DNA of 50,507 bases from K189A clade bacterium (lineage in GTDB: Bacteria; Pseudomonadota; Gammaproteobacteria; Pseudomonadales; Azotimanducaceae). Position 1 is the first letter of the stretch, and each line of letters starts with the position of its first letter. The position numbers and the translations under genes are program-made. Under the pieces are notes generated by a model, which had not been told where the DNA came from, did no database searches, and saw only the letters and a program-made list of their open reading frames with translations. Below, piece by piece: positions 26,259 to 35,565 of the stretch. Where the stretch lies: positions 1 to 50,507 of the forward strand of contig CACOYI010000008.1 of the NCBI GenBank assembly GCA_902631405.1, written 5' to 3'.

Positions 26259-26993
26259 TCAGATAAAAGATAGCCCGCCATTAACCGAAATAGTTTGCCC
26301 AGTGATATAAGAGGCGTCTTCACCCGCCAAAAAACTGACACAACCCGCCACTTCATCAGGATTACCTACCCTGCCTAGAGGTATTCGACGATTTATTTCG
26401 TCTTGTTGCGCCTCTGACAAACTGTTTGTCATATCACTTATCACGAAGCCCGGAGCAACCGTGTTGACTGTTATATTCCGACTAGCAAGCTCTGCCGCGA
26501 GAGATCGGGTCAAGCCCTCTAATGCTGCCTTACTAGCCGAATAATTTGACTGGCCAGAGTTCCCCATACGCCCAACTACAGAGCCAATATTAATTATTCT
26601 ACCCCAACGAGCCCGAGTCATGCCTCTGACCAGACCTTTGGTCAACCGAAAAACACCGTTCAGATTAGTCTCCAAAACGTCCCCCCACTCTTCATCTGAC
26701 ATCCGCAGGATAAGATTATCCCTCGTTATCCCTGCGTTGTTCACCAGAACAGCAGGAGAGATGTTTTTTTCTTTCAACGTTAAAAAAAGATTCTCCATCG
26801 ACTCGCGAGATCGAACATCTAAGACGACCCCCAAACCTTTCTCTAATTTTTTTTCGATTCGTTGCGCACCCTCGTTGGAAGTCGCGGTGCCGACAACAAA
26901 GAAACCCTCTCTAACCAAACGAAGCGCTATCGCTTCGCCTATTCCTCTACTGGCTCCGCTGACAAGAGCAACTTTAACACTAGTATCTATCAA
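26259..26993 (-). CDS. fabG: 3-oxoacyl-ACP reductase
   Basis: FabG reduces 3-oxoacyl-ACP with NADPH. The 244-residue SDR has the nucleotide motif SGASRGIGEAIA, NNAGITRDN, catalytic Ser in NIGSVVGRMG and YSASKAA, and the C-terminal ASYITGQTISVNGG. The start is TTG, since no ATG precedes the first beta strand. It begins 6 nt after the fabD stop. Confidence 0.96.
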   Translation of the reverse strand: MIDTSVKVALVSGASRGIGEAIALRLVREGFFVVGTATSNEGAQRIEKKLEKGLGVVLDVRSRESMENLFLTLKEKNISPAVLVNNAGITRDNLILRMSDEEWGDVLETNLNGVFRLTKGLVRGMTRARWGRIINIGSVVGRMGNSGQSNYSASKAALEGLTRSLAAELASRNITVNTVAPGFVISDMTNSLSEAQQDEINRRIPLGRVGNPDEVAGCVSFLAGEDASYITGQTISVNGGLSFI

Positions 26994-26999
26994 GCCCGA

Positions 27000-27917
27000 T
27001 CAGCCATTACCACTCAAAACGTCCAGGACAGCCAGCGTTGGTATCTGCGGGGTGTTCTTTTTCGCGAGCCCCTTGAGAACATTGCCGGGCCCACATTCGA
27101 TGAATTCCGTAACGCCGTGTTCGGCGAGAAAAGCCATTGAACCACTCCATTGAACAGGGCTGAACAATTGGTCAACTAACTTCCTTTTTATTCTTTCTGG
27201 ATCTTCCTCCAGTTGGGTATCCACATTGTGTACGACGGGAATAGTCGGTTTTGAAAAAGTTATCCCGTCCAAAATCTTACTGAATTCTGTTGCCGCCGAC
27301 TCCATTAGAGGCGAATGAAACGGCCCACTTACTTCTAATGGTAGAGCTCTCTTCGCCCCAATCTGTTTCAGTCTAGATATTGCCTCTCCTACCGCCAATC
27401 GATCGCCAGAGATGACGATTTGGTCGGGTGCATTTATATTTGCTGGCCTAACCACTCCTTCAACATCGGCACAACAACTTTCGACTGTATCAAGCTCTAA
27501 TCCTATGATAGCAGCCATCCCGCCTTTCCCTTGAGGGCATGCGGATTCCATCAACAAACCTCTACTCCTTACCAAAGAGACTGCTGCCTCGTAATCGAGG
27601 ACATCTGCGGCTACAAGAGCGCTGTACTCGCCCAGACTGTGTCCGGCGGCGAATGCTACCCCACCTTCATCATTCCTCATTTCCTCCCGCAAGAGTTCCC
27701 ACAAGGCCACGCTAGCCGCGAGCAGAATAGGCTGCGTATTTTCTGTTTTATTGAGTTTTTCCTTCGGTCCCTCTTGAACCAAATTCCAAAGATCCAGACC
27801 AACGATTTCTGACGCTTCTGAAAATCGCTCTCCTACGGAGAATGCTCTGTTTGCAATATCAGACAGCATCCCTATGGACTGAGAACCTTGTCCAGGGAAC
27901 AGGATTGCTCTTTTCAC
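27000..27917 (-). CDS. fabD: Malonyl-CoA:ACP transacylase
   Basis: FabD moves malonyl groups from CoA to ACP. The 305-residue protein has LFPGQGSQ at the N-terminus, the active-site serine in AAGHSLGEYSAL (about residue 95), the arginine in LVRSRGLLM and the histidine in SGPFHSPLM. GTG start. It lies 66 nt after rpmF; plsX and fabH, usually found in this gap, are absent. Confidence 0.96.
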   Translation of the reverse strand: MKRAILFPGQGSQSIGMLSDIANRAFSVGERFSEASEIVGLDLWNLVQEGPKEKLNKTENTQPILLAASVALWELLREEMRNDEGGVAFAAGHSLGEYSALVAADVLDYEAAVSLVRSRGLLMESACPQGKGGMAAIIGLELDTVESCCADVEGVVRPANINAPDQIVISGDRLAVGEAISRLKQIGAKRALPLEVSGPFHSPLMESAATEFSKILDGITFSKPTIPVVHNVDTQLEEDPERIKRKLVDQLFSPVQWSGSMAFLAEHGVTEFIECGPGNVLKGLAKKNTPQIPTLAVLDVLSGNG

Positions 27918-27983
27918 GAATTCTCCATCTGTTCTATTAGGGATTATCCCTTTCTGATGAGGGGATACGCTTATTTGTGGAAA

Positions 27984-28160
27984 CTAGCTTTTGTCTGACA
28001 AGACTTCCTTACCACGATAAAAGCCATCCGCGCTGACATGATGCCTTCTGTGTGTTTCGCCTGTGGTAGGCTCTATCGACAATGCTGTTTCTTTAAGCGA
28101 ATCGTGTGAACGCCTTTTACCCCTCCGTGCACGCGTTACTTTACTTTTTTGAACTGCCAT
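27984..28160 (-). CDS. rpmF: 50S ribosomal protein L32
   Basis: The 58-residue basic protein reads [20 protein letters not shown] at its start and [18 protein letters not shown] near its end, the classic L32. It has no zinc-binding cysteines. AAGGAG lies 6 nt before the ATG, inside the last codons of yceD, indicating coupled expression. The yceD-rpmF pair is conserved in bacteria. Confidence 0.97.
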   Translation of the reverse strand: MAVQKSKVTRARRGKRRSHDSLKETALSIEPTTGETHRRHHVSADGFYRGKEVLSDKS

Positions 28161-28163
28161 TTC

Positions 28164-28718
28164 TTACTCCTTCGACGCTTCAATTTTATCTCTTAATCCT
28201 GCAAATGGAAATTGTCTTTCTTTGAGCTCCGCTTCTCCTTGCGGGGAATTTTCTCTCAAATCACAGCGGTGACCTAACAGTTCTAGCTGCTCAATACTTT
28301 GTGGAAGACTCAATAACAACTCATCTTCGACAATCTCGACCATATCCGGTTCATTTTTAGAAACAACAACCAACCCTTTTCGATGATGATCTCCCATCTT
28401 TGTGGCTTCCACGGCATCTTCCTCACTAAACACTAATATCGAGCTGATCTCTGAAACGAGATCCAACATTATTGGTTGGTTACATCGAAAACAAATCATG
28501 CGAGCTTTTGTAGTGGCTGTTCCATCGACATTTAACTTTCTTTGGTCATCGAAATAGAAAGCGAGGGTCACTGTAACTCCCGTAATCAACTCAGCAGACT
28601 CAGGGAATTTGCGGAAGGCGCTAGCAGATAAAGTCTGCTCGACTTTTGATTCTCGCTTGGCCAAAGAAATATAATTTAGAGAACTCAACGCAAAAACTCG
28701 ATACGAAAAGGTTCGCAA
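28164..28718 (-). CDS. yceD: YceD/DUF177 family protein
   Basis: The protein (up to 184 residues) has the DUF177 features: a CFRCNQPI cysteine pair near residue 76 and VEIVEDELLLSLPQ near residue 131. YceD homologues act in 23S rRNA accumulation, and the gene is nearly always upstream of rpmF. No ATG fits; the candidate starts are TTG at 28718 and TTG at 28688, and the second better matches the family N-terminus. It is divergent from maf over fewer than 80 nt. Confidence 0.85.
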   Translation of the reverse strand: MRTFSYRVFALSSLNYISLAKRESKVEQTLSASAFRKFPESAELITGVTVTLAFYFDDQRKLNVDGTATTKARMICFRCNQPIMLDLVSEISSILVFSEEDAVEATKMGDHHRKGLVVVSKNEPDMVEIVEDELLLSLPQSIEQLELLGHRCDLRENSPQGEAELKERQFPFAGLRDKIEASKE

Positions 28719-28765
28719 TCATAGAAAGCGACCGATTGAGTGTAAAGGGAGAAACTTCAATACAG

Positions 28766-29371
28766 ATGAATGAGAGAATAATTTTGGCTTCTAGCTCCGA
28801 GTACAAAGCTGCCGCCTTGCGCAAATTAAAAATAGATTTCGAACAAATAGATCCAAATATAAATGAAGCTCTTCGTGCCGATGAACACCCGCGAGACGCC
28901 AGCCAGCGTCTTGCGCTATCGAAAGCCAGAACTGTGGCTGAAAACAACCCCGGTGCCATAATCATTGGGGCAGATCAGATCGGCGTTTGTAAGCAGAATA
29001 TTCTCACCAAGACGGGGGATAAAGAACGGGCCTTCGCTCAAATCCTCTCGATGAACGGCGAGCTATGCCATTTCTTCACGGCAATAGCAGTGGCAAAAAG
29101 CAATGGTGCCTCGGGCGTTCATACTGAGCTAATGTGCGATACGACAAAGGTTCAGCTCCGCCAACTCAATGATCAGGAAATACAAACCTATGTTGAACTC
29201 GATAATCCAATCTACTGCGCGGGCTCGTTTAAGGCGGAATCATTGGGAATTGCACTTTTTGAGAGGATCGAGACTTCTGACCCAAGCGCGCTGATTGGAC
29301 TTCCCCTCATCGGCGTCACTACACTTCTCAAAACCTTCAACGTTCGCCTGCTAGGGGACGCCCTCACCTAA
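28766..29371 (+). CDS. Maf-family nucleotide pyrophosphatase, YceF type
   Basis: From the ATG at 28766 the 201-residue protein starts at the family motif MNERIILASSSEYKAAALRK. It has IIIGADQIG (the YceF-type GADQ rather than the SDQ of YhdE) and CAGSFKAESLGIALFERI. YceF enzymes hydrolyse 7-methyl-GTP and related non-canonical nucleotides. The frame opens 40 codons upstream at 28646, but that part overlaps yceD and has no family similarity. Its 3' end overlaps rluC by 8 nt on the opposite strand. Confidence 0.9.
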   Translation: MNERIILASSSEYKAAALRKLKIDFEQIDPNINEALRADEHPRDASQRLALSKARTVAENNPGAIIIGADQIGVCKQNILTKTGDKERAFAQILSMNGELCHFFTAIAVAKSNGASGVHTELMCDTTKVQLRQLNDQEIQTYVELDNPIYCAGSFKAESLGIALFERIETSDPSALIGLPLIGVTTLLKTFNVRLLGDALT

Positions 29372-30326
29372 TATTTGACCATATATCTCGCATTTCTTGT
29401 GGCAACGGTGCGACAACATCTAAATCTCGATCGCCAAAACGGATCTTCAGTCTGCTCGAATGCAAACAGAGCCTAGTCTGCTCAAACTTTGGTAGCAGAG
29501 CGTATTTGGTATCTCCCATCACTGGGTGACCTGAAACCTGCGCATGAACTCTTATCTGATGAGTTCGCCCCGTCACCAAACTTGCTCGAAGGTGAGTCGC
29601 CTTTTCTTTTTTCGCCTCGACCTCAAAATCCGTTATCGAGGGTTTACCATCTGCATCAACCTTTACCCTCCGCTCGCCACTGTGTGTTAAGTATCGCAAT
29701 AACGGTAAAGTAACCCTTCTTTTTTTCCTCGACCAGTCTCCGTACACATAAAGGTCATATATCTTCTTCACCTTGCGTTCTCGAAACGCATTCTGTATCT
29801 CTAAAAGAGCGGCTCTTCGCTTGCACATGATTAAGCAACCGGACGTGTCACGGTCGATTCTGTGCGCTAGTTCTAACTTTGATATGCCAGAAATCTCTCT
29901 CAGGGCCTCGATCACTCCAAAATTGACCGAACTTCCTCCATGGACAGCTAAACCTGCGGGCTTGTCAATAACGATCAAATCTCTATCGTCAAGTAAGACA
30001 GAGCTCTCCAAAAGATGAGCGAGCTCGTCAGAAATCTTTATGGGAAGCTTTTCCTTCAATCTGATTGGAGGAACACGCACCATATCCCCAAGTGTCAAAC
30101 GATAACTAGGAGATACTCTGCCTCCATTCACTCTTACTTCCCCTGACCGTAGAATTCTGTAGACAAGCCCTCTTGGAGCCCTACCAGTAATCCTCAGAAG
30201 AAAGTTGTCTATCCTCTGTCCTTCTAATGCTTTATCTGTTATCTCAATGTGTCTGACACTCACTTTCCTTTCCAAAAAGTTTGGTGAATTTGTAATTTGA
30301 AAGCAGGGACTCTTGCCTGCTATCAT
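29364..30326 (-). CDS. rluC: 23S rRNA pseudouridine synthase RluC
   Basis: RluC modifies uridines 955, 2504 and 2580 (E. coli numbering) in 23S rRNA. The 320-residue protein has an S4 domain (QRIDNFLLRI, ILRSGEVRVNGGRV) and the RluA-family catalytic motif LAHRIDRDTSGCLIM, with the aspartate after HRI. The later motif GRTHQIRVHAQ is intact. The first 24 residues look unconserved; a GTG about 70 nt in, before VRHIEI, is a possible alternative start. It is divergent from rne as in E. coli. Confidence 0.93.
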   Translation of the reverse strand: MIAGKSPCFQITNSPNFLERKVSVRHIEITDKALEGQRIDNFLLRITGRAPRGLVYRILRSGEVRVNGGRVSPSYRLTLGDMVRVPPIRLKEKLPIKISDELAHLLESSVLLDDRDLIVIDKPAGLAVHGGSSVNFGVIEALREISGISKLELAHRIDRDTSGCLIMCKRRAALLEIQNAFRERKVKKIYDLYVYGDWSRKKRRVTLPLLRYLTHSGERRVKVDADGKPSITDFEVEAKKEKATHLRASLVTGRTHQIRVHAQVSGHPVMGDTKYALLPKFEQTRLCLHSSRLKIRFGDRDLDVVAPLPQEMRDIWSNIR

Positions 30327-30779
30327 ATACCGTCCTCAGTTGCAGACTAAAGATCAGCTGAGTGGTATTAAGATTTTCATCGTTTTGGAAAAACCAGATC
30401 AACAAGTGAACTGGCTATCTTAGGGAATCAAAGAAAACCAAAACGACATTGTTATCACATTAAGAAGACGAAATTACTAGAAAAAAAGACTTCAGGTTTT
30501 GAGAAGTATCAAAAACAGTTTAGCGCGTATCCCGCAAAGGATTATGCAGCAGCGGTCGTGAACTTGCTCGATCGCGCTGAATCAGAATGGGGCTCCATGG
30601 ATAGGGGTTGTCTCATAGGACAAAAAGACGTCTCGCTCGAGCAGGACCACCGGATGATTTTGCTTAGAAACGACACATTTTTTGTCCGCTAACACCGCAC
30701 TACTTGATAAGTTTTATTCCTTAGTTTTTTCGTCACGTTTGATTCGGCATCTCAGTTTGATGCAAAAGGAGTATAAGAC
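30327..30779 (+). other. Long rne leader / rluC-rne divergent region
   Basis: This 453-nt region separates rluC from rne. In E. coli rne has a 361-nt structured leader used for autoregulation, and a similar role is likely here. A hairpin GCATC/GATGC (30747-30763) stands 3 nt before the AGGAG of rne. A 44-codon open frame with a GTG start (30558-30692) has no ribosome-binding site and is doubtful. No other gene is visible. Confidence 0.5.
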
Positions 30780-33176
30780 GTGAAAAGAATGCTAATTAGT
30801 GGTCGACAGCCTGAAGAAGTAAGGATAGCGCTCGTCGACGGTCAGAAATTATATGATCTCGATATTGAAAACAAATCGAGAGAACAGAAGAAAGCTAGTA
30901 TCTTCAAGGCCAAAATAACTAGAATCGAGCCCAGCTTAGAAGCCGCGTTTGTCGATTTTGGAGCAGAGAAACATGGATTCCTGCCACTAAAGGAGATCGC
31001 GGAAGATGTTCTACGCGATGAAAAAGGGTTGGAATTGAATGAGTTGCAAGAAGGCCAAGAGATTCTCGTTCAAGTCGACAAAGAGGAGCGTGGCACAAAA
31101 GGCGCGGCACTCACTACTTTCATAAGCTTGGCAGGAAGATACATAGTTCTAATGCCAAACAACCCCTCTGCCGGCGGCATTTCAAAGAGAATCGAAGGAG
31201 AAGAGCGAGACGAGTTGAGAGACGAGCTACGTCAGCTAGATATCCCGGAAGAAATGGGAGTTATCGTCAGAACGGCTGGCGTTGGGCGAAAAGCTGATGA
31301 GTTATCTTGGGACCTAAATTATCTGTTGACTCTTTGGGCATCGATAAAATCGGCAAAGGAAACTCAAAGTAGCCCTTGCTTAATATATCAAGAGAACAGT
31401 GCTGTACTGAGAACTATACGAGATAACTTGAGAGCGGATATCAGTGAAGTACTCATCGAGGGTGACGAAGCTTTCGATGAAGCACACACGTTCATAGACC
31501 AGGTAATGCCGTCCTATAAGGACAAAATCAAAAAGTACGAAGATGGCGTGCCACTATTCAGTAGATATCAAATCGAAAGCCAAATTGAGACTGCGTTCCA
31601 GCATAAAGTGGATCTGCCTTCAGGCGGTAGCATTGTCATTGACCCAACCGAAGCACTGGTCTCGATAGATATAAATTCATCCAGAGCGACGAAAGGGTCA
31701 GATATAGAGGAAACTGCGCTTAATACTAACCTTGAGGCGGCTGAAGAGATTGCCCGACAATTAAAAATTAGAGATATCGGTGGACTAATTGTTATCGACT
31801 TTATAGACATGGTGAGCCCCAAAAACCAACGAAGCGTCGAAAAGCGAATGATTGACGCGGTCGAGACTGATCGCGCAAAGATACAAATCGGCAGAATCTC
31901 ACGCTTCGGCCTAATGGAAATGAGTAGACAACGGCTCCGTCCTTCACTTGAGGAAATATCGACAGGTTTATGCCCTCGGTGTAATGGCCAGGGTAGAATA
32001 AGGGATACAAGGTCCCTCGCTCTTGCAATCTTAAGGATAGTCGAAGAAGAGGCCTTGAAGGATCATAGCGCTCTAGTAAGGGTTCAAGTACCTTTGGCGG
32101 TTGGTGCCTTCCTCCTAAATGAGAAAAGAGCCGACCTCGCTGCAATAGAATCTAGAACGAAAACGCATATCGTAATAATCCCGAATTCCAATCTCGACAC
32201 TCCGAATTACACAGTTGAGCGCCTAAGAGCTGACCACATAGAGGGAGAGGGAGAGATAGCAAGTTACACGCTCTCTGATCTAGCGAATAGCATCACCGAG
32301 GTAGAGGAGCTCGGTACTGACACGGCGACCAAGAAACAGCCAGAAGCCATAGTCAAACCGGCTCTACCTAGTGCCCGAGAGCAGAAAGTCAAAAACCAAA
32401 AGGGAACCAGCGGCGGACTGTTCAAGAAGATTATTACAGGATTATTCTCCGACAAAGGAGCTCCAGAGAAAACAAAATCGAAACGAAGGAAACCAAGACC
32501 AGCAAAAAGCAATACTGGTCACGGGAGAAGCGGCTCTCCCTCTAAAGAAAGAGAAAACCCTAGGTCTACTCGAACGCGCTCAAACGAGCGACAAGCGAAA
32601 GTAGACAAGAAGGAGAACTCACGTTCGGATAATCAGCGAGGAAGCGGACAAGGCACATCAAAGAATCCAGACAAAAGCTTTAAAAAGGTAAGTGAAGAGG
32701 AGAGACGACCTAAAGAGTCGGAGCTTGCTAATAGTAAACGCATGCCCAAAAGAGATCGAGAGGACGTTGGAGCGGTGAACAACGGTCGCAAGACAGTGAA
32801 AACCGAAAGGTTTGACAACCCATCTCCTGAGAAAGAGGAGGTAGTTAAAACTTCCACGCTTGAGAGGGATAGTGGTATCGAGAGTCCTTCTCAAAAAGAG
32901 AACGCCAGCCCCGCAAACGCATCAGTATCCAAATCGACGGCCGAAATAAAGCCCGTTGAAGATGAAAAGCCTGAGATACCGAAAAGTCCTGAAACTAAGA
33001 ATATAGGCGCCAGCGAAACTAGAGAACATACGGTCGCGAGCAGGGGCACGGAAAAAAACCTAGAAGAAAAACAGAAACCGCTTGCAAAGGATAGCGATAG
33101 TCCCAGACGTGCGTCTAACGATCCTAGAGAGGTGAAAAAAATGCAGAGACAAAAAGAGTTGGGTATCAGCGACTAA
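30780..33176 (+). CDS. rne: Ribonuclease E
   Basis: RNase E is the main mRNA- and rRNA-processing endonuclease and degradosome scaffold. The 798-residue protein starts with the canonical KRMLI (GTG, AGGAG 8 nt before), has the S1 domain (about residues 35-125), the catalytic DNase-I-like part ([21 protein letters not shown]) and the zinc link CPRCNGQG (about residue 399). The C-terminal half is disordered and charged. [13 protein letters not shown] (about residues 546-558) looks like the amphipathic membrane-anchoring segment, and an arginine-lysine-rich RNA-binding stretch follows. Confidence 0.97.
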   Translation: MKRMLISGRQPEEVRIALVDGQKLYDLDIENKSREQKKASIFKAKITRIEPSLEAAFVDFGAEKHGFLPLKEIAEDVLRDEKGLELNELQEGQEILVQVDKEERGTKGAALTTFISLAGRYIVLMPNNPSAGGISKRIEGEERDELRDELRQLDIPEEMGVIVRTAGVGRKADELSWDLNYLLTLWASIKSAKETQSSPCLIYQENSAVLRTIRDNLRADISEVLIEGDEAFDEAHTFIDQVMPSYKDKIKKYEDGVPLFSRYQIESQIETAFQHKVDLPSGGSIVIDPTEALVSIDINSSRATKGSDIEETALNTNLEAAEEIARQLKIRDIGGLIVIDFIDMVSPKNQRSVEKRMIDAVETDRAKIQIGRISRFGLMEMSRQRLRPSLEEISTGLCPRCNGQGRIRDTRSLALAILRIVEEEALKDHSALVRVQVPLAVGAFLLNEKRADLAAIESRTKTHIVIIPNSNLDTPNYTVERLRADHIEGEGEIASYTLSDLANSITEVEELGTDTATKKQPEAIVKPALPSAREQKVKNQKGTSGGLFKKIITGLFSDKGAPEKTKSKRRKPRPAKSNTGHGRSGSPSKERENPRSTRTRSNERQAKVDKKENSRSDNQRGSGQGTSKNPDKSFKKVSEEERRPKESELANSKRMPKRDREDVGAVNNGRKTVKTERFDNPSPEKEEVVKTSTLERDSGIESPSQKENASPANASVSKSTAEIKPVEDEKPEIPKSPETKNIGASETREHTVASRGTEKNLEEKQKPLAKDSDSPRRASNDPREVKKMQRQKELGISD

Positions 33177-33198
33177 CGCCCTTTGGCAGTGATAGCTA

Positions 33199-34194
33199 TT
33201 AACCAAAAAATTTGGGTTCGTAGTTCAAGTGGATCCTAAACTTTTCAAGAACTATTGAACGAACTCTTTCTGCGAAAGCGCTCACCTCCGAGGACGAAAT
33301 GGCAGATTTGTTGATTAAGACCAGGGGCTGCTTTGGCCAACAATAGACATGCTGATCTGCTAGATCCTTGCACCCCGCTCTGTCTATAAGCTCTGCGGCT
33401 GAGATTTTGTAACCACTGTCCTGAGAAAAAACCGTTATACCAATCCCGCTTAATCTTTCCGCATCCGCTTCATCTATGAGTGGATTTTTAAAAAAGCTTC
33501 CAACATTTGGATAAGACTTTGGGTCTGGCAACTTAGCGGCCCTAATTTCAGCGATTTTTGAGGCCACTATTTCGGGGGTTATGCTTGATTCAGGCCGGCC
33601 ACTAAGAGCACTACTTACATCAGGGTATGAAATATTTAGTTTCGGAATCTTGCCCAAACGCAATCCGACGCCTGCCACCGTTAGTTCAGAATCGCGCTGA
33701 AATATACTGCTCCGATATCCAAAAAGACACTCGTCGCGTGATAGCGTGCGCTCTTTCCCATCAGCGTCCCAGACTAGGACGTATTCAATAAAGTCAGCCA
33801 CTTCAGCTCCATAAGCGCCAATGTTTTGAATTGGGGCAGCTCCAACAGAGCCCGGAATCTTCACCAAGTTTTCCAAACCGTACCAACCCTTTTCCAAGGC
33901 AAAGAAAACAAAATCGTTCCAATTTTCTCCCGCACTCACTTCTACTAAAACTGTGTCATCGCCATCCTCTAACTGACTGATCCCGGTTCGGATCATTTTC
34001 ACAACTAATCCCTGCACACTTCTTCTCGGAATAATATTGGAGCCTTCCCCGACCACCTTTAATCCAACGCGATGCTTTTTTCTAAATGAGAGAACTTCTA
34101 GGTAATCATCGTGCGAAGAAATTCCCGCGCCATATTCAGCCACGCTGTTGAGCTGAAATGTATTGTCTATCGGGAGATTTTTTCGAATCAGCAA
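33199..34194 (-). CDS. murB: UDP-N-acetylenolpyruvoylglucosamine reductase
   Basis: MurB reduces UDP-GlcNAc-enolpyruvate to UDP-MurNAc. The 331-residue flavoprotein has KVVGEGSNII, PGSVGAAPIQNIGAYGAE, the proton-donor serine in YPNVGSFFKNP, and the type-I C-terminus (AELIDRAGCKDL). The start is TTG: no ATG exists before the conserved N-terminus. Its first 7 nt overlap the AlkB-like gene, implying coupled translation. Confidence 0.94.
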   Translation of the reverse strand: MLIRKNLPIDNTFQLNSVAEYGAGISSHDDYLEVLSFRKKHRVGLKVVGEGSNIIPRRSVQGLVVKMIRTGISQLEDGDDTVLVEVSAGENWNDFVFFALEKGWYGLENLVKIPGSVGAAPIQNIGAYGAEVADFIEYVLVWDADGKERTLSRDECLFGYRSSIFQRDSELTVAGVGLRLGKIPKLNISYPDVSSALSGRPESSITPEIVASKIAEIRAAKLPDPKSYPNVGSFFKNPLIDEADAERLSGIGITVFSQDSGYKISAAELIDRAGCKDLADQHVYCWPKQPLVLINKSAISSSEVSAFAERVRSIVLEKFRIHLNYEPKFFG

Positions 34195-34727
34195 GGCGAA
34201 ATTGCGCGGAATGTGAGATTAACTCGAGCCCCAAGATCGGCCTTCGTTTTCGGTAAGCAGTGCCTCATCGACCCATCGAAACACAAAAGAGAACCATGCT
34301 CGAGCTTTACGACAACCCTCTCATCAGCACTAGAGTCATCAAGAAGGAATCTTCTCTCCGCCCCGAGACTCAGCGATGCAATCTTTGTACTCCAACCTCG
34401 TTCATTGTCTCTATGCCACCCCATATATTGCTGACCATCCTCATAACGATTCACTAATACGAAATTGAATTTCGCCTCCGTGATTTTTTGAATTTTTCCT
34501 TTTAGGTTATCCAACCAATTCGGCCATCCATCGCAAACATGATCAATCCCCGTATAGCGATAGTTGAGCCCTACATCCCCGAACCAACATAGTGATCTTG
34601 GGGCAAGCACCTTCTTGCCGAAAATTCTAAATTCTTCAGTTTCCCAAGCCACTTTAGACGAATCGGAGAGATGAAGAAGAAGCCTCTTGGCCTCCTCACT
34701 CCCAAGAAAATTTTTGTAGTAGCGCAA
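34188..34727 (-). CDS. AlkB-like Fe(II)/2-oxoglutarate dioxygenase
   Basis: The 179-residue protein has the dioxygenase triad HxD in YMGWHRDNE, a distal His in MRHCLPK, and the 2-oxoglutarate arginine in RVNLTFRAI. The lead-in FNFVLVNRYEDG and SLSLGAERRFLL are close to ALKBH2/3-type demethylases, which repair 1-methyladenine and 3-methylcytosine. The only start before the conserved N-terminus is TTG, with an in-frame stop four codons upstream and no clear ribosome-binding site. It overlaps murB by 7 nt. Confidence 0.85.
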   Translation of the reverse strand: MRYYKNFLGSEEAKRLLLHLSDSSKVAWETEEFRIFGKKVLAPRSLCWFGDVGLNYRYTGIDHVCDGWPNWLDNLKGKIQKITEAKFNFVLVNRYEDGQQYMGWHRDNERGWSTKIASLSLGAERRFLLDDSSADERVVVKLEHGSLLCFDGSMRHCLPKTKADLGARVNLTFRAISPC

Positions 34728-34792
34728 CCTGAAAGCTTAAAATTATTCAATTATATGTATACTAAAAACTTTATTAAGCGAGGGGAAGTTAG

Positions 34793-35560
34793 GTGAACAT
34801 CGAAGGCAAAATTGCGGTGATAACAGGCGGAGCATCCGGTCTGGGTAGAGCCACCGCAGAAATGGTGATTGCAAAAGGAGGGAAGGTCGCGGTCTTAGAT
34901 TTGAACGAGGAACTTGCCCAAGCAACCGCCGCTGAACTCGGCGAAGCTAAAGCCTATCAAGTCAACGTAACAGATGATGCATCCGTGACGAAGGCAATTG
35001 AGGCGGTGAAGTCCGATTTTGGAGCCATTCATATCAATGTTAATTGTGCTGGCATTGGTGCAGCATCCAGAACCGTTGGCAAAGATGGCGCCCTCGATAT
35101 CAACAAATTTAATTTCATTGTCCAAGTCAATCTAATTGGGACGTTCTCGGTCTTAAGTAAATGCGCTGCGATAATGCAGGTAAACGATCCTGAGGGGGAA
35201 GCGCTCGAGAGGGGTGTTGTAATCAATACGGCATCGGTAGCCGCATTTGATGGTCAAATAGGTCAAGCCGCTTACTCAGCAAGCAAGGCCGGTGTATCTG
35301 GCATGACATTACCCATTGCGAGAGACCTGTCCCGACAGGGCGTTAGGGTGTGTACGATCGCCCCCGGGATTTTCGATACACCCATGATGGCTGGTGCCCC
35401 TGACCAGGTCCGAGATCCACTCATAGACATGGTTCAATATCCAAAAAGGCTCGGTCTACCACCAGAGTTCGCATTACTGAGTCAACAAATCGTGGAGAAT
35501 CCCTATTTGAATGGAGAGACTATTCGCCTGGACGGCGGCATTAGGATGGCTCCCAAGTAA
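34793..35560 (+). CDS. HSD10-like short-chain dehydrogenase (3-hydroxyacyl-CoA type)
   Basis: The 255-residue SDR has VITGGASGLGRATAE (NAD binding), DLNEE after the second strand, NCAGIG, and YSASKAGVSGM with the catalytic Tyr and Lys. The sequence around FDTPMMAGAPDQVRD and GETIRLDGGIRM resembles 3-hydroxyacyl-CoA dehydrogenase type 2 (HSD17B10), which oxidises short or branched 3-hydroxyacyl-CoAs. GTG start with AGGGG about 8 nt before. It runs opposite to its neighbours inside the murB-kdsB region. Confidence 0.85.
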   Translation: MNIEGKIAVITGGASGLGRATAEMVIAKGGKVAVLDLNEELAQATAAELGEAKAYQVNVTDDASVTKAIEAVKSDFGAIHINVNCAGIGAASRTVGKDGALDINKFNFIVQVNLIGTFSVLSKCAAIMQVNDPEGEALERGVVINTASVAAFDGQIGQAAYSASKAGVSGMTLPIARDLSRQGVRVCTIAPGIFDTPMMAGAPDQVRDPLIDMVQYPKRLGLPPEFALLSQQIVENPYLNGETIRLDGGIRMAPK

Positions 35561-35565
35561 AGCGC

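Noticed and set aside
26620-27153. 177-codon plus-strand ORF opposite fabG and fabD
   Set aside because: It is wholly antisense to two genes with intact catalytic motifs; its composition reflects their codons.
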